Origin: CAZDME01 sp964506785 [NCBI: uncultured bacterium]
GTDB lineage: Bacteria; CAZDME01; JAYEMH01
Assembly (NCBI GenBank): GCA_964506785.1
Contig: CAZDME010000018.1
Span: 1 to 21,772, forward strand
Direction of reading: 5' to 3'
DNA: 21,772 nt
A model generated the notes under the pieces. The model saw only the letters and a list, made by a program, of their open reading frames with translations, was not told where the DNA came from and did not search any database. A program made the translations under genes and the position numbers. Positions within the stretch are counted from its first letter, which is position 1. Each line of letters begins with the position of its first letter. Shown one piece after another: positions 16,014 through 21,772 of this stretch.

Positions 16014-16586
16014 ATGAAAAAGCTATGGCAGGAAATTAAAACTTTATTTCAGTTTCTGATTTTCATGAGTTTGGGATTTTATTTTATTGCCGCGTTTTAT
16101 CTGCAGTTGAATAATTTTCTTTGGCCGCTGGAGCAGCTATATGGTTCGCCCCGCGGACGTTTAATTTCACTGCTGATTGGCGGCATGTTTATAATATTCA
16201 GCTTGCTCTTGCTTTTTGTCCGGTCGAAGGCAAGCGCTGAAGAAAAAGCCATTAGTTTCGATAATCCTGTCGGCAAGGTAAAAATCTCTCTTTCGGCAAT
16301 CGAAGATTTTATCCAAAAGATTGCCCTGCAGGTTTCCGGCATCCACGAGATAAAACCGCGGGCAATCGCCAAGAAAAACAAACTCCAGATAGAAAATAAA
16401 GTTGTCATCTGGGGCAGCGAAAATTTGTTAAATATCAGCAATAAAGCCCAGGAAGCCATTCAGTCGTATCTTCAGGAGATATTGGGAGGGGAAGAGAAGG
16501 TCGAAATTAATATGCATATTGTCAAGGTGCTTCAGGATGCCACTAAATTAAAAACAGAGTCTTCAGTAGAAGCTTTGCCGGAGTAA
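16014..16586 (+). CDS. amaP: AmaP-like alkaline shock response membrane anchor
   Basis: A 190-residue protein with two membrane segments (about 12-32 and 50-69) separated by a short loop, then a cytosolic domain. The two-helix hairpin followed by a part that resembles Asp23 (GKVKISLSAIEDFIQKIALQVSGI and later VEINMHIVKVL) matches AmaP, the anchor that holds Asp23 at the membrane. The AAAGGAG ribosome site is strong and the gap to the Asp23 gene is three bases. Function as an anchor is inferred from family and context. Confidence 0.85.
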   Translation: MKKLWQEIKTLFQFLIFMSLGFYFIAAFYLQLNNFLWPLEQLYGSPRGRLISLLIGGMFIIFSLLLLFVRSKASAEEKAISFDNPVGKVKISLSAIEDFIQKIALQVSGIHEIKPRAIAKKNKLQIENKVVIWGSENLLNISNKAQEAIQSYLQEILGGEEKVEINMHIVKVLQDATKLKTESSVEALPE

Positions 16587-16589
16587 ACT

Positions 16590-17171
16590 ATGGAACCCAA
16601 AAACTATATTGAGTTTTGTTTGGACGAACGAATTAAAAAATTTACTGAATTGCGCCGGGATAAAAACCTTTCCTCCAGGATTATTCGGAGTGTTGAACTA
16701 ATCTGCCAGGCTTATCGAAAGCAGAAAAAGGTTTTATTCTTTGGTAACGGCGGAAGCGCTTCGCAGGCGGAACATTTTGCCGCTGAACTAATCGGCCGTT
16801 TTCGGAAGGAAAGGGAGCCTCTTAAGGCCATAGCCTTAACGGCTAATACGGCTGTTTTAACGGCCGTTGGCAATGACTATAATTTTGAGCAAATTTTTTC
16901 TAGGCAATTAGAAGCCCTGGCCGATGAAGGCGATATTGCCATTGGAATTTCGACCAGCGGAAATTCGCCGAATGTGATTGTTGGGATTAAAGCGGCTAAA
17001 AGGCGCCGGGCGAAGACGATTGGGCTTACCGGCGGGAAAAAGAATGAATTGGAAAATCTGGCAGACATAAATATTGCCGTGCCTTCGGATTCGACGCCGG
17101 AAATACAGGAAGGCCATCTATTTATCGGGCATTTAATCTGTGATTTAGTTGAGCAAACTATCTTCGGCTGA
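16590..17171 (+). CDS. gmhA: Phosphoheptose isomerase (sedoheptulose 7-phosphate isomerase)
   Basis: This SIS-domain enzyme converts sedoheptulose 7-phosphate to D-glycero-D-manno-heptose 7-phosphate, the first committed step towards ADP-heptose for lipopolysaccharide core. The 193-residue length is normal. FFGNGGSASQAEHFAAEL and GISTSGNSPNV form the phosphate-binding SIS motifs. NDYNFEQIFSRQL and STPEIQEGHLFIGHLICDLVE carry the Glu and His residues used for catalysis and zinc binding in GmhA and separate it from DiaA-type SIS proteins. It lies six bases before rfaE2, which supports the heptose role. Confidence 0.93.
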   Translation: MEPKNYIEFCLDERIKKFTELRRDKNLSSRIIRSVELICQAYRKQKKVLFFGNGGSASQAEHFAAELIGRFRKEREPLKAIALTANTAVLTAVGNDYNFEQIFSRQLEALADEGDIAIGISTSGNSPNVIVGIKAAKRRRAKTIGLTGGKKNELENLADINIAVPSDSTPEIQEGHLFIGHLICDLVEQTIFG

Positions 17172-17176
17172 AACGA

Positions 17177-17650
17177 ATGAAGAAAATATTCCCGTTAAAA
17201 GACTTAAAATTTAAAATCAGCAGGCTTAAAAGGCAAAAGAAGAAGATAGTTTTTACCAACGGCTGTTTTGATATAATTCATAACGGCCATGTCCGCGTTC
17301 TAAAAAAAGCTAAATCTTTTGGAGATATTTTGGTCGTAGCGATAAACGACGACCGGTCGGTTCGAAGACTAAAAGGGGAAAATCGTCCCATTTTTCCTTT
17401 AAGGGAACGGGCCGGGGTTTTAGCCTCCTTTGAATATGTAGATTATATCGTCTCTTTCAGCCAGCCGACGCCAATAAAGGTCATTAAAGCCCTTAGGCCC
17501 GATATTTTGGTTAAGGGAGGCGATTATCGGGATAAGGACATTGTTGGCAGCCTCTTTATTAAAGAATCTGGCGGGAGTGTAAAAAGGGTACCGATTTATA
17601 AAAATTATTCATCCAGCCGGATTCTCAAGGAAATTACCCGGCTTTTTTAA
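17177..17650 (+). CDS. rfaE2: Heptose 1-phosphate adenylyltransferase (stand-alone HldE C-terminal domain)
   Basis: A 157-residue nucleotidyltransferase that would join ATP to heptose 1-phosphate to form ADP-heptose. The HxGH nucleotide-binding motif is H35-N-G-H38 within FTNGCFDIIHNGHVRVL; NDDRSV, GENRPIFPLRERA and PDILVKGGDY match RfaE domain II (HldE C-terminal/HldC). In enterobacteria this domain is fused to the heptose kinase; here it stands alone, and no kinase or GmhB phosphatase is found in the window. About 25 residues precede the domain. Confidence 0.92.
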   Translation: MKKIFPLKDLKFKISRLKRQKKKIVFTNGCFDIIHNGHVRVLKKAKSFGDILVVAINDDRSVRRLKGENRPIFPLRERAGVLASFEYVDYIVSFSQPTPIKVIKALRPDILVKGGDYRDKDIVGSLFIKESGGSVKRVPIYKNYSSSRILKEITRLF

Positions 17651-17656
17651 GAGTTT

Positions 17657-18292
17657 ATGGATTTTCGTTTATATGTAGTTTTAGACCGGCAATATCTCGA
17701 TAAAAATCCGGAGTTGCTTATTCAGGAAATAATTGAAGGCGGCTGTTCTCTTCTTCAATATCGCGATAAAACCGGTTCGAAAGAGGATTTTTCCGATTTA
17801 GCCGGGAGATTATATCGAATTGCCAGAAGGAGAAATATCCCTTTTATCATTAATGACCGGGTAGATATTGCTAAAGGCTTGGGTGTGGAGGGGGTGCATT
17901 TAGGAAAAGGTGATTGCCCGGTAAAAGAGGCCCGATTGCTTCTTGGAGGGGAAAAAATTATAGGGAGATCGGTCCATAATTTGGAAGAAGCTAAGGAAGC
18001 CGAAAAAGAGGGGGCAGATTACCTTGGAATTGGGCCGGTTTTTTCCAGTTCGACCAAGAGTGACAATCGTCCTTCAATTTCGAGGGAATTATTAAAAGAG
18101 ATAGCCGAAAAAACCAAGATTCCGGTGGTTGCTATCGGCGGGATAAAGGCGGATAATATCGAAGAGCTCCTGAATTTTGGCATTAAAAACTTTGCCATAT
18201 CGGCCGACATCCTTTTAGCCCCCGACCCAAAAAAACAGGTAGAAATTATAAAGGAAAAATTAAAAACGAGAGAACGGGATAACGAAAAATGA
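17657..18292 (+). CDS. thiE: Thiamine phosphate synthase
   Basis: This TIM-barrel enzyme couples the pyrimidine diphosphate (HMP-PP) with the thiazole phosphate to form thiamine monophosphate. The 211 residues contain LLQYRDKTGS (phosphate binding), FIINDRVDIAKGLGVEGVHLG, GRSVHN, YLGIGPVFSSSTK and VVAIGGIKADNI, all diagnostic of ThiE. It begins six bases after rfaE2, so thiamine genes share a transcript with heptose genes. The last codon overlaps the thiC start by four bases. No thiamine pyrophosphate riboswitch is visible ahead of it. Confidence 0.94.
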   Translation: MDFRLYVVLDRQYLDKNPELLIQEIIEGGCSLLQYRDKTGSKEDFSDLAGRLYRIARRRNIPFIINDRVDIAKGLGVEGVHLGKGDCPVKEARLLLGGEKIIGRSVHNLEEAKEAEKEGADYLGIGPVFSSSTKSDNRPSISRELLKEIAEKTKIPVVAIGGIKADNIEELLNFGIKNFAISADILLAPDPKKQVEIIKEKLKTRERDNEK

Positions 18293-19569
18293 CACAATTA
18301 GAAAAAGCCAAAAAAGGCGTAGCGACTCGCGAGATGAAAGAGGTGGCTAAATACGAAGGGCTGCCGGTGGCGTATATCCTCAAAAACATCAAAGAGGGAA
18401 AGATTGTTATTCCCAGCAATCTTTCTCGTCGGCCCGAAAGAGTATTTGGCATTGGCAAAGGCCTCAAGACTAAGATTAACACTAATCTTGGCACTTCGCC
18501 GGAATCGAACATTCTTGCTTTAGAATTGTCAAAAACGAAATTAGCCATTGCCAAAGGGACTCATACGATTATGGATTTAAGCATCGGTGGAGACCTGGAT
18601 AAAATCCGCCGGAAGATTTTAGAAAAATGTTGTATCCCTTTGGGCACCGTGCCTATCTATCAAACAGTTGTAGAGACAATGAGAAGCAAAAGAGATTTAA
18701 GTAAAATGAGCGTGAAAGATATTTTTTCGACTATTGAAAAGCAGGCCAAGGACGGGGTAGATTTTATGACAATTCATGCCGGGGTAACTAAAACATCGCT
18801 TGAGCGCTTAAAGAGTGGAAAGCGTTTAACCTCTGTTGTTAGCCGGGGCGGTTCTTTTTTAAGCCAGTGGATACTTAAGAACAAAAAGGAAAACCCCCTT
18901 TATGAATATTTTGATGATTTGCTTCAAATTGCCAGGAAGTATGATATTACCCTGAGTTTAGGTGATGGTTTGCGGCCCGGCTCTTTAGCTGATGCTACCG
19001 ACCGCCCCCAGATTCAGGAACTGATAATTCTGGGTGAATTGGCTGTTCGCGCGCGGGAGAAAAATGTTCAGGTGATGATTGAAGGTCCCGGCCATCTTCC
19101 TTTGAACCAGGTGGAAGCCAACGTGCTTTTAGAAAAATCTCTTTGCCAGGAGGCTCCTTTTTACGTTTTAGGCCCGATAGTTACGGATGTGGCTCCTGGA
19201 TATGACCATTTGACTGCCGCTATCGGAGGAGCGGTCGCCGGAGCCGCCGGAGCCGATTTTCTCTGTTATGTCACACCCTCGGAGCATCTTCGCCTGCCGA
19301 CACTTGATGATGTTGTTGAAGGGGTTATTGCTTCCCGCATTGCCGCCCATGTTGCTGATATTTCGAAAGGGGTTAAAGGAGCGCTTGAATGGGATAATCG
19401 AATGGGCAAGATGAGAGGAGAGAGAAAGTGGAAAGAACAGATAGAACTGGCCGTTAATCCGGATAGAGCCAGAAAATTAAGGATGAAAAGCAATCCGAAA
19501 GTATCGGATGTTTGCACCATGTGCGGAAAGTATTGTTCTTTAAAGGGGGTGGAAAGATGGCTATCTTAG
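18289..19569 (+). CDS. thiC: Phosphomethylpyrimidine synthase (radical SAM)
   Basis: ThiC rearranges aminoimidazole ribotide into hydroxymethylpyrimidine phosphate using a [4Fe-4S] cluster and SAM. At 426 residues it is the short form common in anaerobes, lacking the N-terminal extension of enterobacterial ThiC (over 600 residues). The C-terminal cluster motif is C-T-M-C-G-K-Y-C, with three residues between the second and third cysteines. Other hallmarks are FMTIHAGVT, SRGGSFLSQW, SLGDGLRPGS, EGPGHLPLNQ, GPIVTDVAPGYDH and FLCYVTPSEHL. The paralogue BzaF, for benzimidazole synthesis, is similar, but the overlapping thiE makes ThiC the better call. Confidence 0.93.
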   Translation: MTQLEKAKKGVATREMKEVAKYEGLPVAYILKNIKEGKIVIPSNLSRRPERVFGIGKGLKTKINTNLGTSPESNILALELSKTKLAIAKGTHTIMDLSIGGDLDKIRRKILEKCCIPLGTVPIYQTVVETMRSKRDLSKMSVKDIFSTIEKQAKDGVDFMTIHAGVTKTSLERLKSGKRLTSVVSRGGSFLSQWILKNKKENPLYEYFDDLLQIARKYDITLSLGDGLRPGSLADATDRPQIQELIILGELAVRAREKNVQVMIEGPGHLPLNQVEANVLLEKSLCQEAPFYVLGPIVTDVAPGYDHLTAAIGGAVAGAAGADFLCYVTPSEHLRLPTLDDVVEGVIASRIAAHVADISKGVKGALEWDNRMGKMRGERKWKEQIELAVNPDRARKLRMKSNPKVSDVCTMCGKYCSLKGVERWLS

Positions 19570-20477
19570 TAGTTGGCTCTATTGCTCTCGATTCCGTAAA
19601 AACCCCTTTTGGCCGGGTGAAGGAGGTTTTAGGGGGGTCGGCGACATATTCTTCCTATGCCGCCAGTTTCTTTAATCCTTCGTATTTAGTCGGAGTAGTC
19701 GGCAATGATTTTCCCGAGGAGCACCTGAATTTACTGCGGGAGAAATCGATTAATCTTAAAGGGATACAGATTAAAGAAGGCAAAACCTTTCGTTGGAAAG
19801 GTTCTTACGATTTCGATTTAAATGCGGCAAATACGATTTCGACGGATTTAAATGTTTTCGAAAACTTTCATCCGCAGATACCCGCGGAATATTGCCATCT
19901 TAAATATGTTTTTTTGGCAAACATCGACCCTGAACTTCAATTGGAAGTGCTAAAGCAGGTAAAAAATCCTAAATTGGTTATTGGCGACACGATGAATTTT
20001 TGGATTGAACATAAAAAAGAAATTCTGCTGGAGGTGTTAAAGAAGATAAATGTCTTGGTTTTGAATGATTCGGAAGCCAGAGAATTGACCAAGGAGCCGA
20101 ATTTAATAAAAGCGGGAAGGAAACTTCTTTGTTTAGGCCCGGAATATATAATTATTAAAAAAGGGGAGCATGGAGCCATATTGCTTTCCCAATCGACCTA
20201 TTTTGCTACCCCGGCTTATCCTTTAGAAAGTCTTTACGACCCAACCGGAGCGGGGGACACCTTTGCCGGCGGATTTCTTGGTTATTTAGCCGGCGTTAAA
20301 AAAATTGACGAGAGCCAGCTAAAAAAAGCCGTTGTTTACGGCAGTGTCATGGCTTCTTTTACCGTGGAGGATTTTAGTCTTAATCGTTTAAGAAAATTAA
20401 GTAAGGACGAGATTACCAGGCGATATATCGAATTTATCGGTATTTCTCATTTCGAAGATTTTAAGCTAAATGTGTGA
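19557..20477 (+). CDS. PfkB family carbohydrate kinase
   Basis: A 306-residue ribokinase-like sugar or nucleoside kinase. It has an N-terminal LVVGSIALDSV strand, the GGSATYSSYAASFF substrate region, LNDSEARELT in the middle, and the ATP/anion-hole motif DPTGAGDTFAGGFLGYL, with the catalytic Asp in GAGD. The substrate cannot be named from sequence. ATG 19557 has GGGGGTGG upstream and overlaps the end of thiC by 13 bases; the longer frame from 19512 lies inside thiC. The N-terminus lacks the GGAANV pattern typical of heptose kinases, so I do not assign it to the heptose pathway. Confidence 0.88.
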   Translation: MAILVVGSIALDSVKTPFGRVKEVLGGSATYSSYAASFFNPSYLVGVVGNDFPEEHLNLLREKSINLKGIQIKEGKTFRWKGSYDFDLNAANTISTDLNVFENFHPQIPAEYCHLKYVFLANIDPELQLEVLKQVKNPKLVIGDTMNFWIEHKKEILLEVLKKINVLVLNDSEARELTKEPNLIKAGRKLLCLGPEYIIIKKGEHGAILLSQSTYFATPAYPLESLYDPTGAGDTFAGGFLGYLAGVKKIDESQLKKAVVYGSVMASFTVEDFSLNRLRKLSKDEITRRYIEFIGISHFEDFKLNV

Positions 20478-20518
20478 AGCAAAACCTATAGGATTTTGAA
20501 GAAAAATTATCCAGGGAA

Positions 20519-20593
20519 GCGGGATTAACTCAGTGGTAGAGTGCAACCTTCCCAAGGTTGAAGTCACGGGTTCGAATCCCGTATCCCGCTCCA
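20519..20593 (+). tRNA. tRNA-Gly (anticodon CCC)
   Basis: The cloverleaf is complete: acceptor GCGGGAT/ATCCCGC, D stem ACTC/GAGT, anticodon stem CAACC/GGTTG around TTCCCAA (anticodon CCC, reading GGG), T stem ACGGG/CCCGT with TTCGAAT, discriminator T and encoded CCA at 20591-20593. It marks the change from the long operon to the accessory right end. Confidence 0.97.
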
Positions 20594-20595
20594 GA

Positions 20596-20661
20596 ATAGC
20601 TCATGGCTGCTGGCCATTGGTTCAAAAAGTTAAGGTATATTGACTATGAGCCACGAGCTAT
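20596..20661. repeat. Inverted and direct repeats between tRNA-Gly and tRNA-Ser
   Basis: ATAGCTCATGGCT (20596-20608) and AGCCACGAGCTAT (20649-20661) are inverted copies with one mismatch in 13, around a 40-base loop. CTATGAGC also occurs twice as a direct repeat (20644-20651 and 20658-20665). The spacer between the two tRNAs is otherwise without coding signal. It may be a small repetitive element or a processing hairpin. Confidence 0.55.
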
Positions 20662-20679
20662 GAGCGAACAGCGAAATTT

Positions 20680-20769
20680 GGAGAGGTGCCGGAGCGGCCT
20701 ATCGGAGCTGCCTGCTAAGCAGTTGAGCCTTTTTTGGCTCCCAGGGTTCGAATCCCTGCCTCTCCGCCA
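20680..20769 (+). tRNA. tRNA-Ser (anticodon GCT)
   Basis: A class II tRNA with a long variable arm. The acceptor is GGAGAGG/CCTCTCC and the anticodon stem GCTGC/GCAGT encloses CTGCTAA (anticodon GCT, reading AGC and AGT). The variable arm is GAGCC-TTTTTT-GGCTC, the T stem is CAGGG/CCCTG with TTCGAAT, the discriminator is G, and CCA is encoded at 20767-20769. Accessory genes follow it, so it may have served as an insertion point, but no duplicated 3' tRNA end is seen in the window. Confidence 0.96.
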
Positions 20770-20827
20770 TTCTGCTTTGCTCAAAGTTTTTCAGCTTTGA
20801 GCTTCGGAGAAATTGGCGAAGCAGAAT
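20769..20827. repeat. Nested hairpins 3' of tRNA-Ser
   Basis: An outer inverted pair, ATTCTGCTTTGC (20769-20780) and GCGAAGCAGAAT (20816-20827), matches at 11 of 12 positions. Inside lies a perfect 8-bp stem, GCTCAAAG (20779-20786) with CTTTGAGC (20795-20802), around an 8-base loop. The two overlap by two bases, so they may be alternative folds. No T-run follows, so simple intrinsic termination is doubtful. GCGAAGC recurs at 20816, 20834 and 20866 up to the GIY-YIG gene. Confidence 0.6.
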
Positions 20828-20886
20828 GCTCCTGCGAAGCCCTACTGGAGTTTTTGTGTTGAAGGGCGAAGCAGAGCAGGACAATT

Positions 20887-21135
20887 ATGGATATGCATAT
20901 AGTTTACATACTTATCAGCAAAACATATCCAGACAGAATTTATATTGGCTTGACTGAAGATATTTCTCGTCGAGTGGATGAACATAATGCTGATAAGTCA
21001 TATTATAGCCGTAAATATGGGCCTTGGGAATTAGTCACATACATAACTTTCAGCCAGAAGAAAAAAGCTGTTGAATTTGAGCGATACTTAAAATCAGGAT
21101 CAGGATTTGCGTTTTTAAAAAAGCGGTTTATCTAA
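20887..21135 (+). CDS. Small GIY-YIG nuclease-domain protein
   Basis: An 82-residue protein made of little more than one GIY-YIG domain: HIVYILISKTYPDRIYIGLTEDISRRVDEHN gives in order the paired VYI and IYIG strands, Arg28 and the helix that follows, then KKAVEFERYLKSGSG with the metal-binding Glu. This is the YhbQ/UPF0213-like single-domain group (COG2827), whose role is unclear; some relatives are thought to act in repair, others behave as mobile endonuclease genes. It lies 117 bases after tRNA-Ser behind repeated GCGAAGC words and is followed by a GC-rich hairpin, which is why I suspect a mobile cassette. ATG 20887 or the in-frame ATG 20893 could be the start. Confidence 0.85.
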   Translation: MDMHIVYILISKTYPDRIYIGLTEDISRRVDEHNADKSYYSRKYGPWELVTYITFSQKKKAVEFERYLKSGSGFAFLKKRFI

Positions 21136-21156
21136 AGTGCCAGTCTTTAGAATGAA

Positions 21157-21173
21157 CCCTCCGACGAGGAGGG
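21157..21173. terminator. GC-rich hairpin after the GIY-YIG gene
   Basis: CCCTCC (21157-21162), loop GACGA, GGAGGG (21168-21173) is a perfect 6-bp stem 21 bases after the GIY-YIG stop. It lacks a T-run on either side, so it could be a weak terminator or the right edge of a small repeated cassette. Three bases after it the decayed XRE sequence begins. Confidence 0.45.
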
Positions 21174-21178
21174 AAGGA

Positions 21179-21226
21179 AAAATTGCCAATGCATTAAATG
21201 TTGGCGTTGATGATTTAATGAAATAG
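21179..21226 (+). pseudogene. XRE-type regulator C-terminal remnant, copy 1
   Basis: The last 15 codons of a Cro/C1-type helix-turn-helix regulator: KIANALNVGVDDLMK and a TAG stop. This is the usual end of XRE proteins (KIAxALxVsxDDLIK). No N-terminal half exists upstream; the sequence before it comes from the hairpin at 21157-21173. It is followed within two bases by an ATG-GCA-AAT start resembling that of the methyltransferase. It is a fragment without DNA-binding capacity. Confidence 0.6.
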
Positions 21227-21228
21227 TT

Positions 21229-21345
21229 ATGGCAAATAAAAATCTTACCAAAGTCGAAAGTGGTGTTGTTAAAAAGCCAAGCGTGCAAACTATGGCAAAG
21301 ATTGCCAAAGCCCTCGGCGTTTCGCTTGATGATTTAATAAAATAG
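21229..21345 (+). pseudogene. XRE-type regulator C-terminal half, copy 2 (short chimeric ORF)
   Basis: A 38-codon ORF: MANKN, then LTKVESGVVKKPSVQTM, then AKIAKALGVSLDDLIK. The second and third parts match the recognition helix end and last two helices of a short XRE regulator; helices 1 and 2 are missing. The first five residues instead look like the beginning of the methyltransferase just downstream (MANNKN). The ORF therefore looks like a fusion made by recombination. It is unlikely to bind DNA as it stands, though a tiny translated protein cannot be excluded. It lies five bases before the methyltransferase gene. Confidence 0.65.
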
Positions 21346-21349
21346 ATTT

Positions 21350-21772
21350 ATGGCGAATAATAAAAATTACAAAGGTTCATTGCGGCTGGATTGGATAAAT
21401 AAAGACCTTTCCCTTTATTACGAAATTGATGAAAAACAAGGAAAAGGCGTTCGTCCTGTTTGGGTACCGAAAAATGACATTCGCGTTGCCGAGCCGCGCA
21501 TTTTAAAATTCGCTAAAAACTATGGCGACCCTACAAGTGAAAACATGCTTATCAAAGGCGACAATCTTTTAGTATTGCGAAGTTTAGTTGAGATGTTTAA
21601 GGGCAAACCCGATAAAGAAAAAATTAAATGTATCTACATTGATCCGCCGTTTAATACTGGAAATGCTTTTGAAAGATATGATGACAATCTTAAACATTCT
21701 GAATGGTTGACTATGATGAGAGACCGCTTATTCTTGTTGCGAAAGCTGATGAGAAAAGATGGAGTATTTTTT
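21350..21772 (+). CDS. DNA adenine methyltransferase, type III Mod-like (partial, runs off the window)
   Basis: The first 141 codons are open to the window edge with no stop. The N-terminal part has SLRLDWINKDLSLYYEID and AKNYGDPTSENMLIKGDNLLVLRSL; then comes CIYIDPPFNTG with the catalytic motif IV at D98-P-P-F101, followed by HSEWLTMMRDRLFLLRKLM. The order of motif IV early, with GDNLL before it, is the beta-class arrangement of type III Mod subunits and related N6-adenine methyltransferases. DPPF in place of DPPY is an accepted variant. A restriction (Res) gene would be expected beyond the right edge. The start ATG 21350 follows the XRE remnant closely. Confidence 0.88.
   Translation, partial: MANNKNYKGSLRLDWINKDLSLYYEIDEKQGKGVRPVWVPKNDIRVAEPRILKFAKNYGDPTSENMLIKGDNLLVLRSLVEMFKGKPDKEKIKCIYIDPPFNTGNAFERYDDNLKHSEWLTMMRDRLFLLRKLMRKDGVFF

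Noticed and set aside
17640-17660. TPP riboswitch before thiE
   Set aside because: Only six bases separate rfaE2 and thiE. The CTGAGA and related conserved elements would have to lie inside coding sequence and I do not see them.
19557-20477. PfkB kinase as the missing heptose 7-phosphate kinase
   Set aside because: It lacks the N-terminal GGAANV-type pattern of HldA, belongs to another ribokinase subgroup by its motifs, and is separated from gmhA/rfaE2 by the thiamine genes.
20603-20884. Short ORFs on both strands across tRNA-Ser
   Set aside because: The minus-strand one contains RQGFEPWEP, a familiar artefact of translating a tRNA. The plus-strand one runs through the tRNA as well.
20680-21772. 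tRNA-Ser as a proven island attachment site
   Set aside because: A repeated copy of the tRNA 3' end would be expected at the far side of the island. None occurs within the window, and the window ends inside the methyltransferase.
1-21772. CRISPR array, rRNA genes, IS elements
   Set aside because: Reading both strands I saw no regular spaced repeats, no rRNA-like conserved stretches and no transposase motifs.

Overview
This window looks like a chromosomal segment from an uncultured diderm (Gram-negative-type) bacterium. Supporting signs are heptose biosynthesis genes (gmhA, rfaE2), a lipoprotein signal on a protease, and a dense, entirely plus-strand gene order with many ATGA overlaps. GC content is moderate, by eye in the low-to-mid 40s percent. 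The mix of an aroQ-pepP-efp-accB-accC block, an Asp23/AmaP pair, LPS heptose genes and a short anaerobe-type ThiC suggests an anaerobic candidate-phylum lineage. Omnitrophota is my best guess, but this is inference from gene content, not a measured placement.

Left part (1-5700): the last codons of an unidentified gene, then pcm, a small COG2426-type membrane protein, tRNA-Pro(CGG), an acylphosphatase, a metallophosphoesterase, a XerC/XerD-type recombinase, and a large fusion of a DHH phosphoesterase to a CCA/polyA-type tRNA nucleotidyltransferase that lacks the CBS domains usual in this architecture. The gap between the acylphosphatase and the phosphoesterase holds a long imperfect inverted repeat.

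Middle part (5700-11650): a DUF4870/Tic20-like membrane protein behind a fair sigma70-type promoter, then two adjacent M16 peptidases with complementary active-site halves, a MEMO1-like protein (AmmeMemoRadiSam B), a patatin-like phospholipase gene broken by an apparent one-base deletion, a flippase-like membrane protein, and a 51-residue Trm112-like zinc-ribbon protein.

Right-middle part (11698-20477): a long co-directional series, aroQ, pepP, efp, accB, accC, asp23, amaP, gmhA, rfaE2, thiE, thiC and a PfkB-type sugar kinase. It joins shikimate synthesis, translation, fatty-acid initiation, envelope maintenance, LPS heptose supply and thiamine synthesis. Spacing is tight throughout, so co-transcription of large parts is likely.

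Right end (20478-21772): the character changes to an accessory region. tRNA-Gly(CCC) and tRNA-Ser(GCT) are separated and followed by inverted and direct repeats. Then come a small GIY-YIG nuclease gene, a GC-rich hairpin, two decayed XRE-regulator tails in tandem, and the start of a DNA-adenine methyltransferase (type III Mod-like) that runs off the window. The tandem XRE-tail/methyltransferase-start junctions look like the scar of recombination between two regulator-methylase modules, with the GIY-YIG cassette abutting the first. I regard this end as the most interesting part. I see no wholly new system I can defend.
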